24,140 nucleotides of DNA. It comes from UBA1049 sp964525815 (lineage in GTDB: Bacteria; Bacillota; Clostridia; Oscillospirales; CAG-382). The notes beneath the pieces are model-generated. The model was not told the origin of the DNA and did no database searches. It saw nothing but the letters and a program-made list of their open reading frames with translations. Shown here in pieces: positions 5,811 to 13,993 of the stretch. Location: positions 1 through 24,140 of the forward strand of contig CAZGJQ010000023.1 in NCBI GenBank assembly GCA_964525815.1, given 5' to 3'. Positions within the stretch are counted from its first letter, which is position 1. Every line of letters starts with the position of its first letter. The translations under genes were made by a program, and so were the position numbers.

Positions 5811-7978
5811 CTAAAATAACGCTTGCCGGGAGCAGCGGCTTTTGCTTCGGGGTGAAGCGTGCCGTTACCCTGCTCGAGGCGGAGGTTAAAAAAACAGGTG
5901 CGGACACAAGTATTTACTGTATTGGAGAAATAATACACAACAAGACCTTCACCGACTCCATAAAGCAGCGAGGAGTAAAGATAATCGATCCTACCGAAAT
6001 AGAACGCCTAACCGGCAATGCGGTGGTCTTTATCCGAACGCACGGGGTTACTAAGCAGGTCTATGAAAGGCTGGAGGAAAAAAGCATACAATATGTGGAT
6101 GCAACCTGCCCGTTTGTAAAAAAAGCACATGGTATTGTGGCAAAGCAGCCGGAGGATACCACCGTAATTATTATGGGTGACAAAAATCATCCGGAGGTTC
6201 AGGGAATACGCAGCTTCGCAAAGGGAAACGCTCTGGTTTTTGCGGACTGCGGAGAGCTTGAGCGTTATTTATCCGAACGAGCCTTAAAAAACCCGGAACG
6301 GCAGGAGGACATCGTCCTTGTTGCGCAGACCACATACAACACCGCCGAATGGCAAAAATGCCAAAAATTCATAAAATATCTATATACAAATACGAGAATA
6401 TTTGATACAATATGCAGTGTTACCGACCTCAGGCAAAAAGAGGTGCTTGCTTTAGCGAAGGAAAATGATATTGTCGTTGTTGTCGGGGGCAAATCCAGCT
6501 CGAATACCGCAAAATTATACGGTATCGCAGCAAAAAATTGCGTTAATGCACTTCATATAGAAACCGCGGACGAGCTGAACGATTATCCTCCGCAAATGTT
6601 CAAAAATGCAAAAACAATAGCTATAACTGCCGGTGCTTCCACTCCGTGCAGCATAATACAGGAGGTTTTTCAAACAATGACGGATATTACCAACAAGGAT
6701 CTGAGCTTTGAGGAAATGCTGGATCAGTCATTCAAAACTTTAAATACAGGGGAAAGGGTGACCGGTGTTATTTCTGCGGTAAGTCCGGCGGAAATACACG
6801 TAGATTTGGGAACCAAGCATACCGGTATACTTCCTTACGAGGAAGTTACTTCGGATAGCGGGGTTGACTTAGAAGAGGAATACCATGTCGGGGAACCGAT
6901 TGATGTAATCTGCATCAAGTTCAACGATGTAGAAGGTACAGTGCTTCTCTCCAAGAAGAAGCTTGACCAATCAAAGCACTGGTCTGCGATACAGCAGGCA
7001 TACGAGGATGGCAGCACTCTTGACGGTACCGTTAAGGATGTTATCCGAGGCGGTGTGCTGGTCGGTATAAAAACAGTAAAGGTGTTTGTACCCGCTTCTC
7101 ATTCCGGCTTGCCCAGGAGCGCTTCTCTCGACCAGCTCAGAGGAAAAAAGGTAGAGCTTAAAATAATCGAGACAAACGAGCAGCGCAAGCGTGCCGTCGG
7201 TTCCATCCGCAATGCTCAACGGGAGCAGCGCAGGAAGGAAACCGAGGAGTTCTTTACCGGCGCAGAGGTCGGTCAGAGATTCTCCGGCACTGTGCGTTCC
7301 CTCACAAGCTACGGTGCTTTTGTAAACATAGGTCCGGTTGACGGAATGGTGCACATCACCGAGCTGTCCTGGGGCAGACTTAAGCCGCCCGCAGAGCTGT
7401 TTAGCATCGGGGATAAGATTGATGTATATATCAAGGGTATAGATACCGAGAAAAAGCGCATTTCGCTGGGTTACAAAACAGAGGAGAATAATCCGTGGAA
7501 TATCTTTGAGAAGAGCTACAAGGTTGAGGATATCATAGACGCAACTATAGTCAGCCTTATGCCCTTCGGTGCTTTTGCCGAGATAATTCCCGGAGTAGAC
7601 GGGCTTATACACAACACACAGATTGCTGCGAAGCCTGTGGGCAACCCCGCCTCTGTGCTCAAGCTAGGCGATAAGGTTACAGCAAAGATTACAGCCATCG
7701 ATATGGAGAGAAACAGGGTAAGCCTTTCTATTAAGGCATTACTTGACGGAACGGAAGCCGATGGTGATGAAAGCCAACCCGTAGAGGCTTCTACTCCTGA
7801 CACAGAGGAAAACACCGCAGCAACCGTGACAGAGGAAGCAGCGGCTGTACCCGAAGAAGCGGTAGCTCCCGAACAGGATGACCAAGCCGCTCCCGCAGAG
7901 GATGTTGAAGGTGCGGAAGTCAAGGAAGAGGTCGCCGATGACACATCAGAGCAGGAAAAAACGAATATACCAAGCTAA
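5807..7978 (+). CDS. ispH: IspH (HMBPP reductase) fused to four S1 RNA-binding domains
   Basis: 723 residues. Residues 1-290 are IspH, which makes IPP and DMAPP, the last step of the MEP isoprenoid pathway, on a [4Fe-4S] cluster. The three cluster cysteines are visible: C13 in GFCFGVKRA, C101 in DATCPFV and C203 in TICSVTDLR. Substrate residues H44, H79, H128 and E130 (NHPEVQG) are also present. About 300-650 holds four S1 domains (roughly 315-385, 403-468, 489-557, 575-644), the last two with the clearest 'YGAFV..G.VDG..H.TEL' pattern. The tail (~650-723) is Glu/Ala-rich and probably disordered. The fusion is known in clostridia, where the S1 part may serve as the ribosomal S1-like protein. 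It overlaps the plsC stop by 4 bases and ends the operon. Confidence 0.95.
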   Translation: MTKITLAGSSGFCFGVKRAVTLLEAEVKKTGADTSIYCIGEIIHNKTFTDSIKQRGVKIIDPTEIERLTGNAVVFIRTHGVTKQVYERLEEKSIQYVDATCPFVKKAHGIVAKQPEDTTVIIMGDKNHPEVQGIRSFAKGNALVFADCGELERYLSERALKNPERQEDIVLVAQTTYNTAEWQKCQKFIKYLYTNTRIFDTICSVTDLRQKEVLALAKENDIVVVVGGKSSSNTAKLYGIAAKNCVNALHIETADELNDYPPQMFKNAKTIAITAGASTPCSIIQEVFQTMTDITNKDLSFEEMLDQSFKTLNTGERVTGVISAVSPAEIHVDLGTKHTGILPYEEVTSDSGVDLEEEYHVGEPIDVICIKFNDVEGTVLLSKKKLDQSKHWSAIQQAYEDGSTLDGTVKDVIRGGVLVGIKTVKVFVPASHSGLPRSASLDQLRGKKVELKIIETNEQRKRAVGSIRNAQREQRRKETEEFFTGAEVGQRFSGTVRSLTSYGAFVNIGPVDGMVHITELSWGRLKPPAELFSIGDKIDVYIKGIDTEKKRISLGYKTEENNPWNIFEKSYKVEDIIDATIVSLMPFGAFAEIIPGVDGLIHNTQIAAKPVGNPASVLKLGDKVTAKITAIDMERNRVSLSIKALLDGTEADGDESQPVEASTPDTEENTAATVTEEAAAVPEEAVAPEQDDQAAPAEDVEGAEVKEEVADDTSEQEKTNIPS

Positions 7979-7989
7979 AAAGCAACATA

Positions 7990-8024
7990 AAAAGCACATG
8001 TCGAAAAGGGCATGTGCTTTTATG
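7990..8024 (+). terminator. Rho-independent terminator of the cmk-plsC-ispH operon
   Basis: AAAAGCACATG (7990-8000) pairs perfectly over 11 bases with CATGTGCTTTT (8011-8021). The A/T ends of the stem supply the T-run. It begins 12 bases after the ispH stop. Confidence 0.85.
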
Positions 8025-8105
8025 GCTCTTTTACAATAGTATAGGCAAGGAGAGCCTGAGCAGAATTGTGACAATGTATGTTTTTTTGTTAAAATAATGA
8101 CCTTT

Positions 8106-8133
8106 GTTCCCGGCGATATATACCGCCGGGAAC
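8106..8133 (+). terminator. GC-rich hairpin in the polA upstream region
   Basis: GTTCCCGGCG (8106-8115) pairs over 10 bases with CGCCGGGAAC (8124-8133) around an AT-only loop; CCTTTTGTATTTT follows. A possible promoter lies immediately upstream (GTGACA at 8068-8073, 16-base spacer, TAAAAT at 8090-8095). It may be a backup terminator or an attenuator-like leader. The 8025-8239 stretch holds no gene I can support. Confidence 0.5.
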
Positions 8134-8239
8134 CTTTTGTATTTTCTGATATTTTTGTTGCGGCAGGATTTGCAAAAACTTATAGACGGAACAACCGTAA
8201 ACTGTGTTTAGAAAACGCATAGTATAAGCATTACTTACC

Positions 8240-8268
8240 TTGACAAAGCTATGCCGCTGTGCTAAACT
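8240..8268 (+). promoter_or_regulatory. Sigma-A type promoter of polA
   Basis: Consensus TTGACA (8240-8245), a 17-base spacer, then TAAACT (8263-8268), 34 bases before the polA ATG. Confidence 0.7.
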
Positions 8269-8302
8269 TTTTATGTAAAAAAGCCGTAAAGGAGCGCATG
8301 GA

Positions 8303-10816
8303 ATGGGCAGAATGATCATCTTTGACGGAAACAGCATATTAAATAGGGCTTTCTACGGTATCCGCCCGCTCACTACGCAGGACGGGCTGCCCACCAATGC
8401 GGTTTTCGGTTTTGTTAATATAATCGAAAAAGGCATTTCATCACTCGGCGAAAAGCCGGATTATGCGGCAATTGCGTTTGATTTACCGAAGAAAACCTTC
8501 CGACATGATGCCTGCGATACCTATAAGGCAACCCGCAAAGGTATGCCGGACGAGCTGGCGGCCCAGCTGCCATACGCAAAAAAGGTCGCCGAGGGGCTGG
8601 GACTTGTGCTGCTTGAAAAGGAGGGCTACGAGGCCGACGACATTCTAGGCACTCTCTCCCGCATAGCTAAGGAAAACAGCTGCGAATGTGTAATTGTTAC
8701 GGGGGACAAGGACAGCCTTCAGCTTGTGGGGGACGGAACCGCGGTACACCTTGCCGCCACCAACGAAACCAAGATTTTTGATGAAAAAGCCATATGGGAA
8801 AAGTACGGTGTTAAGCCCGCTCAGCTTATCGATGTCAAGGCTCTCATGGGCGACAGCTCGGACAACATAACCGGAGTTCCCGGAATAGGCGAAAAGGGTG
8901 CGCTTAAGCTGATTGCGGAATACGACAGTCTGGACGGCGTGTACGAGAATATAGAGAATATAAAGGGCGCTGTCAGGGACAAGCTTATTGCAGGCAGGGA
9001 CAGCGCGGTTATGTCTCGCTTTCTTGCCGAGATCTGCAAGCTGGTACCTGTTTCCGGTAATATCGGCGATTACAGATATAAAGACAAGGACAAGCCCTTT
9101 TTAAGGGAGCTTTTTACAAGACTGGAGTTCAGGCAGTTTATAGACCGTTTTAATCTTACAGAGGAAGAAAAAAAGCCAAAAGAGCATGTTTTTGCAGAAA
9201 GCAATATTTCATCACTAAAAGAAATCGCCCTGAAAAAAAGGCTCTTTGTGCATATTAAGGATGAGATAATCCATGCAACGGATGGAAAGGAGTTCCTTAC
9301 CGTACCGTTTAATGATAGCGCAAAGGTTCTTTTTTCAGAGCCGCAATGCTCGGTTTGCGTATGGTCGACAAAGGAGCTTTTTCATCAGCTCCGTGGAAAA
9401 AATACATCCCTTAACTGCTCTGTGGATGATATATCCCTGCTCGGCTATGTGCTCTCCCCCGCCGACAACGGCGTTTCGTTTGAAAAGCTTACTCTTATGT
9501 ATCTAAGCCTTACGGCGGATGGGTTCGACGTTTCCCTATTCCCCGCTCTTTTCGAAAAAATGCTTGAGACGGCAAGGGAAAACGAGCAGGAATACCTGTA
9601 CAAAGGAATTGAGCTTCCTCTCGCTCTCCTGCTTGCAAGGATGGAGGAGACCGGATTTGCGTTTGACAGGAAAGGGCTGGAGGGATATTCCGAAACGCTG
9701 GAGGCTTGGCTGGTTCAGACGGAAAGAAGCATATATGCCGAGGCTGGCAGAGAGTTTAACATTAACTCCCCAAAGCAGCTCGGGCAGGTGCTTTTTGAGG
9801 TGCTGAAGCTCCCGCACTACAAAAAAACCAAAACAGGATATTCCACCAATGTGGACGTACTGGAAAAGCTGCGGCTGTACAAGCCGGAGATTATAGAGCC
9901 GATTCTGTATTACCGTCAGATACAGAAGCTTAAGAGCACATATGCCGACGGTCTTTTAAAGGTTATTTCTCCCGAGGACGGAAGGATTCACACCACCTTC
10001 AAGCAGACGCAGACTCTTACCGGAAGGCTCTCGTCTGTTGAGCCCAACCTTCAAAACATCCCGGTGCGGCAGGAATTAGGCAAAGAGCTGCGTAGGTTCT
10101 TTATCGCAAAAGAGGGCTGGGTGCTTATAGATGCGGACTATTCCCAGATTGAACTAAGGGTGCTCGCCCATATCTCGGGAGACAGAACACTGATAAAGGC
10201 ATTTCTGGAAGGACAGGATATACACACAATTACAGCCTCGCAGGTGTTCGGAGTGCCGCAGGATATGGTTACGGGTGAGATGCGAAAGCGTGCCAAGGCG
10301 GTTAATTTCGGTATCGTTTACGGCATAGGTGATTTTTCGCTTGCCGCGGACATCGGAGTTTCCCGCCGGGAGGCAAAGGAATATATAGAAGGGTATTTTT
10401 CGAAATATCCGGATGTAAAGAAATACATGGACGAAACGGTTGCCACCGCCAAAAAGGACGGGTTTGTTACCACTCTGCTGGGCAGAAGACGCTATATCCC
10501 CGAGATAACCTCTCCAAAAGCGCAGATTCGTGCCTTCGGTGAGCGGGTAGCCATGAACACACCCATTCAGGGAAGCGCCGCCGATATAATAAAAAAAGCC
10601 ATGATAGACACCGACAATGCGCTTTCGAACGCAGGTCTTAAGGCAAGAATCATACTCCAGATACATGACGAGCTAATCGTAGAGGCTCCCCGTTCGGAGG
10701 CTGAAAAGGCTGCGGAAATACTTACCCGCTCCATGGAAAACGCCTTTGAAATGAAGGTGCCGCTCTCGGTGGACGCCAATATCGGAAAGAACTGGTATGA
10801 AGCAAAGGGCGACTAA
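8303..10816 (+). CDS. polA: DNA polymerase I
   Basis: 837 residues. It fills gaps and removes RNA primers during Okazaki fragment processing and repair. The 5' nuclease domain spans ~1-290 (IIFDGNSILNRAFYG; YEADDILGTL; VTGDKDSLQLV; GDSSDNITGVPGIG). The middle ~300-450 is the 3'-5' exonuclease fold, but I see no DxE or other DEDD metal residues, so proofreading is probably lost, as in many Gram-positive PolA. The polymerase domain carries motif A DYSQIELR (D612), motif B RKRAKAVNFGIVYG (K665) and motif C QIHDE (D789). The ATG at 8303 has GGAG 8 bases upstream; an ATG at 8298 is out of frame. Confidence 0.97.
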   Translation: MGRMIIFDGNSILNRAFYGIRPLTTQDGLPTNAVFGFVNIIEKGISSLGEKPDYAAIAFDLPKKTFRHDACDTYKATRKGMPDELAAQLPYAKKVAEGLGLVLLEKEGYEADDILGTLSRIAKENSCECVIVTGDKDSLQLVGDGTAVHLAATNETKIFDEKAIWEKYGVKPAQLIDVKALMGDSSDNITGVPGIGEKGALKLIAEYDSLDGVYENIENIKGAVRDKLIAGRDSAVMSRFLAEICKLVPVSGNIGDYRYKDKDKPFLRELFTRLEFRQFIDRFNLTEEEKKPKEHVFAESNISSLKEIALKKRLFVHIKDEIIHATDGKEFLTVPFNDSAKVLFSEPQCSVCVWSTKELFHQLRGKNTSLNCSVDDISLLGYVLSPADNGVSFEKLTLMYLSLTADGFDVSLFPALFEKMLETARENEQEYLYKGIELPLALLLARMEETGFAFDRKGLEGYSETLEAWLVQTERSIYAEAGREFNINSPKQLGQVLFEVLKLPHYKKTKTGYSTNVDVLEKLRLYKPEIIEPILYYRQIQKLKSTYADGLLKVISPEDGRIHTTFKQTQTLTGRLSSVEPNLQNIPVRQELGKELRRFFIAKEGWVLIDADYSQIELRVLAHISGDRTLIKAFLEGQDIHTITASQVFGVPQDMVTGEMRKRAKAVNFGIVYGIGDFSLAADIGVSRREAKEYIEGYFSKYPDVKKYMDETVATAKKDGFVTTLLGRRRYIPEITSPKAQIRAFGERVAMNTPIQGSAADIIKKAMIDTDNALSNAGLKARIILQIHDELIVEAPRSEAEKAAEILTRSMENAFEMKVPLSVDANIGKNWYEAKGD

Positions 10817-10854
10817 TGTAGGTAAAACTCTGAAAGAAGGTATTTAGCATAAAA

Positions 10855-12396
10855 ATGACAGACTTGAAGGGCAGAAAAGCAAGAGTACTGCTTGTTTATC
10901 CCGATTATACGGACAGGGACACAAAGGGTAAGGTAAGCGGAGGGAGCTACAGCGAAGGGCTGGCGTCCATATCCGCAGTTTTAAAGCAGGGCGGACACGG
11001 TGTTTCCCTTCTGCATCTGCTTTATTTACATGAGGAAGCCGAATTCAAAAAGAAGCTTAGGGAAAAGGGCGAGTTTGATATTATAGGCTTTTCCATACGA
11101 ACCACCGCTTTTTCGGATGCACAGACATATATAAAATGGACAAAAGAGGTTTTTCCGGAGGTGTTCATAACCTGCGGCAGCTACCACTGTACACTCGTAC
11201 CCGGCGAGGTGCTTGGGGTTGACGGAGTGGATTCGGTCTGTATCGGAGACGGCGAGTATGCCTTGCTTGAGCTCTGCGACAAGATGAGCGCCGGTGAGGA
11301 TTATACCTCGGTTGAGAGCCTTTGGTTCAAGGGTGAGGACGGCGGTTTTATAAAAAATCCGGTCCGCCCGCTGTTTGCCGACCTTGACAGGATTCCCATA
11401 CCCGATTTTGATTTATTTGATTACAAGAACCTTGACAGCGTGAAGGTAAACACCGCCATTGTTATGATGAGCAGAGGCTGCTTCTATAACTGCACCTACT
11501 GCGGAAACTCACAGTTTCGGAACGTCTACCCAAACAAAAAGCTGTACGCACGCTTCCGCAGTCCTGAAAACGGTATTCTATACCTTAAAACACTGCTCGG
11601 GAAGTACCCGAACATAAGGTTCATAAACTTCCGGGACGCAATATTCAATATGTTCCCCGACTGGTTTGACAGGTTCATCGACCTGTACAAGGATGAAATA
11701 GGGCTGCCCTTTACCGGGAATATCCGCTTTGATATTCTTACCGAGGATACGGTTCGCCGTATGAAGGAGGCGGGCTGCTATACCATCGATATGGGTCTGG
11801 AGAGCGGGGATCAGGAAATCAGGTTCAAGTATCTAAAGCGGTTTATGACGGACGAAATGATGATAAACTGCAGCAAATGGTTCCATAAATACGGGATAGC
11901 GCAGCTGACCTACAATATAATCGGTCTGCCCTATGAGGATATACACAAGGCGCTTAAAACAATCAAGCTTAACGCCCGCATGAAGAGCGACCGTGTTGTG
12001 CCGAATATATTCTACCCCTACCCCGGCACCGCTCTGTACGAGACCGCTAAGCAGGCGGGCTTTCTGCCCAAGGTTATAACGCCGGACTGCCGGGTTCCCT
12101 TAAAACAGGAGCAGTTCCCCGAGCATGAGGTGCTGTTTATTGAGGCATATTTTATGCACTTCGTCAAGCGGTATAAGCGGGCGTTTGCCATGCCGGAATG
12201 GATTGGCAAGCCTTATGAGCGTTTTTTGGACTGGCAGGTTACGAGCCGCCTTACCCCGCACAGGTTCCTTGTTTTTCTGCATGATATTTATACAAAGATA
12301 CGTAATGTATTGAAGGACTTTCTTATAAACAAAATGCCCGGCTTGTACATCAAGCTACGGGTACGCAAGCATAAAAAGAAAACTCAAAAAATGTGA
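10855..12396 (+). CDS. Radical SAM protein with cobalamin-binding-like N-terminal domain
   Basis: 513 residues. About 10-150 resembles the B12-binding Rossmann domain (VLLVYPDY; GLASISAVLKQGGH; DIIGFSIRTTAF; ITCGSYHCTLVP; VCIGDGEYALLEL), but the DxHxxG motif holding cobalamin is not apparent. The radical SAM core follows, with cluster cysteines C209, C213 and C216 in RGCFYNCTYCGN, then LESGDQEI and NIIGLPYED, typical of this class. The C-terminal ~120 residues are basic and of unknown role. Substrate cannot be named. It lies 38 bases after polA with only GAAGG 14 bases upstream of the chosen ATG, so translation may be weak or coupled. Confidence 0.88.
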   Translation: MTDLKGRKARVLLVYPDYTDRDTKGKVSGGSYSEGLASISAVLKQGGHGVSLLHLLYLHEEAEFKKKLREKGEFDIIGFSIRTTAFSDAQTYIKWTKEVFPEVFITCGSYHCTLVPGEVLGVDGVDSVCIGDGEYALLELCDKMSAGEDYTSVESLWFKGEDGGFIKNPVRPLFADLDRIPIPDFDLFDYKNLDSVKVNTAIVMMSRGCFYNCTYCGNSQFRNVYPNKKLYARFRSPENGILYLKTLLGKYPNIRFINFRDAIFNMFPDWFDRFIDLYKDEIGLPFTGNIRFDILTEDTVRRMKEAGCYTIDMGLESGDQEIRFKYLKRFMTDEMMINCSKWFHKYGIAQLTYNIIGLPYEDIHKALKTIKLNARMKSDRVVPNIFYPYPGTALYETAKQAGFLPKVITPDCRVPLKQEQFPEHEVLFIEAYFMHFVKRYKRAFAMPEWIGKPYERFLDWQVTSRLTPHRFLVFLHDIYTKIRNVLKDFLINKMPGLYIKLRVRKHKKKTQKM

Positions 12397-12472
12397 TTTT
12401 TCGGATTTTAGTATGGTAAAATACAAGTGTGTATTATTCGTGTTACCTATAAAAAGCAAGGAGTAAAAAGGA

Positions 12473-13054
12473 ATGAACTATAATATTTTTCAAGGTGAAA
12501 AAATTCGTCTCAGAGCAGAAACGCTTGAGGACATCGAAAGAAATAAAAAAAAGATTGAAAACTTAGAATATGATACAGAAAACGACAGATTATGCGATGT
12601 TATACATTTTCCTTATTCAGTAGAATCACGCAAAGACGGCTGGGAAAACGATGTAAAGAGGTTTAATACTTGGGAGCGCTGCTACCTTGTTATTGAAACA
12701 CTGGACAATGTAGCCGTAGGCGGGATTAATATAACTCATGCTAACCGGTCAGACGGTACATTTTCATATGGTATAGGAATCTGTCGTGAACACTGGCGAA
12801 AAGGCTATGCTTCCGAAGCTGTAAAGCTATTTTTAAATTATTATTTTAATGAGCTGCGTTTTCATAAATGCAATATATCAGTATACGATTATAATGAAGC
12901 TTCAAAAGCATTGCATAATTCTTTAGGATTTATTCAAGAAGGAAAGCAAAGAGAAAGCAAATATACTAACGGCAAATATTATGATTTGGTGTTTTATGGA
13001 ATAACCAAAAATGAGTTTAATGATAAATACAATCTAACCAAAACCAGAACATAA
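12473..13054 (+). CDS. GNAT family acetyltransferase, RimJ/RimL-like
   Basis: 193 residues. The opening 'KIRLRAETLEDIE' and the acetyl-CoA motif GIGICREHWRKGYASEAVKL (about 100-119) are diagnostic of the N-acetyltransferase fold. ASKALHNSLGFIQEG (about 143-158) is the second conserved motif. RimJ/RimL-type members acetylate protein N-termini, small amines or antibiotics; the substrate is not readable here. A good AAGGAG ribosome binding site precedes the ATG. The gene is visibly more AT-rich than the radical SAM gene before it and rsmI after it, and it sits 76 and 30 bases from them, which suggests later insertion. Confidence 0.92.
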   Translation: MNYNIFQGEKIRLRAETLEDIERNKKKIENLEYDTENDRLCDVIHFPYSVESRKDGWENDVKRFNTWERCYLVIETLDNVAVGGINITHANRSDGTFSYGIGICREHWRKGYASEAVKLFLNYYFNELRFHKCNISVYDYNEASKALHNSLGFIQEGKQRESKYTNGKYYDLVFYGITKNEFNDKYNLTKTRT

Positions 13055-13084
13055 GCATTATACTTAGCATAACCGAAGGGATTT

Positions 13085-13993
13085 ATGAAAATTTCATCTA
13101 AAATATCCGAAAAAGGCATTTTATACATCGTTCCCACTCCGATAGGCAACCTGTCGGATATAACGCTGCGTGCAAAGGAAGTGCTGGAAAAATGCTCCTT
13201 TGTGGCGACGGAGGACACCCGTATAGGCGGGAAGCTCCTAATGCTGCTCGGTATGAAGAAGCCTATGGTCAGCTACCATGAGCATAATAAGAGCATAAAC
13301 GGGGGGAAAATCTGCGAACGCCTTATAAAAGGAGAATCCTGCGCACTGATAACGGATGCGGGAACGCCCGCAATCAGCGACCCCGGAGCAGAGCTTGTCT
13401 CCCTGTGCTCAGAAAAGGGTATAGAGGTTGTTCCGCTGCCCGGAGCCTGCGCCGCGGTGACCGCACTCTCCGGTTCGGGTCTGAAGTCGGATAGATTCTG
13501 CTTTGAGGGCTTTCTGCCCGATGACAGGAAGACAAGACGGGAATACCTTGACGGTGTAAGAAACGAAAAAAGAACGCTTATTTATTATATCGCCCCTCAC
13601 GATCTGGATAAAACACTCATGGAGCTGTATGAGGCTCTCGGGAACCGTAAAAGCGTACTTGCCAAGGAGCTTACCAAGCTGAACGAACGCTTTATCCGCT
13701 CAAACCTAAAGGAATTGCCCGAAGTCTTGAAAGCAGGTGAGCCTTCATTAAAAAAAGGCGAGTTTGTCTTGATAGTTGAAGGAGCTGACGACCAAGCCGA
13801 CAGCTTCTGGAAGCAGCTGACGGTTGAGGAGCATATACTCCGATATATAAGCTTAGGCAACAGCAAAATGTCCGCTTGCAAGCTGGTTGCGGCGGACAGA
13901 GGGGTTCCCAAAGGTGAGATTTACAGTATCGCCTCCGAGATGAAGGAGCTTAAGTTCGAAAGGAAAAGTGAACATTATGAAAAGAAAAGTTAG
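13085..13993 (+). CDS. rsmI: 16S rRNA (cytidine-1402-2'-O)-methyltransferase
   Basis: 302 residues. RsmI adds the 2'-O-methyl group to C1402 in the decoding centre of 16S rRNA, using SAM. Family marks: PTPIGNL at 17-23, ATEDTR at 41-46, SYHEHN at 63-68, ITDAGTPAISDPG at 89-101, then PLPGACAAVTAL. About 105-230 is the second half of the tetrapyrrole-methylase fold. The last ~50 residues (MSACKLVAADRGVPKGEIY) form the C-terminal HTH-like domain. GAAGGG lies just upstream of the ATG. The 3' end overlaps the next gene by 17 bases. Confidence 0.95.
   Translation: MKISSKISEKGILYIVPTPIGNLSDITLRAKEVLEKCSFVATEDTRIGGKLLMLLGMKKPMVSYHEHNKSINGGKICERLIKGESCALITDAGTPAISDPGAELVSLCSEKGIEVVPLPGACAAVTALSGSGLKSDRFCFEGFLPDDRKTRREYLDGVRNEKRTLIYYIAPHDLDKTLMELYEALGNRKSVLAKELTKLNERFIRSNLKELPEVLKAGEPSLKKGEFVLIVEGADDQADSFWKQLTVEEHILRYISLGNSKMSACKLVAADRGVPKGEIYSIASEMKELKFERKSEHYEKKS

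Noticed and set aside
6971..7612. 213-codon minus-strand frame opposite the S1 part of ispH
   Set aside because: Shadow of the IspH-S1 frame; the composition is typical of an antisense reading and no family motif is seen.
8089..8337. 82-codon minus-strand frame in the polA upstream region
   Set aside because: It runs through the polA start, the promoter and the hairpin, and has no clear ribosome binding site or known motif.
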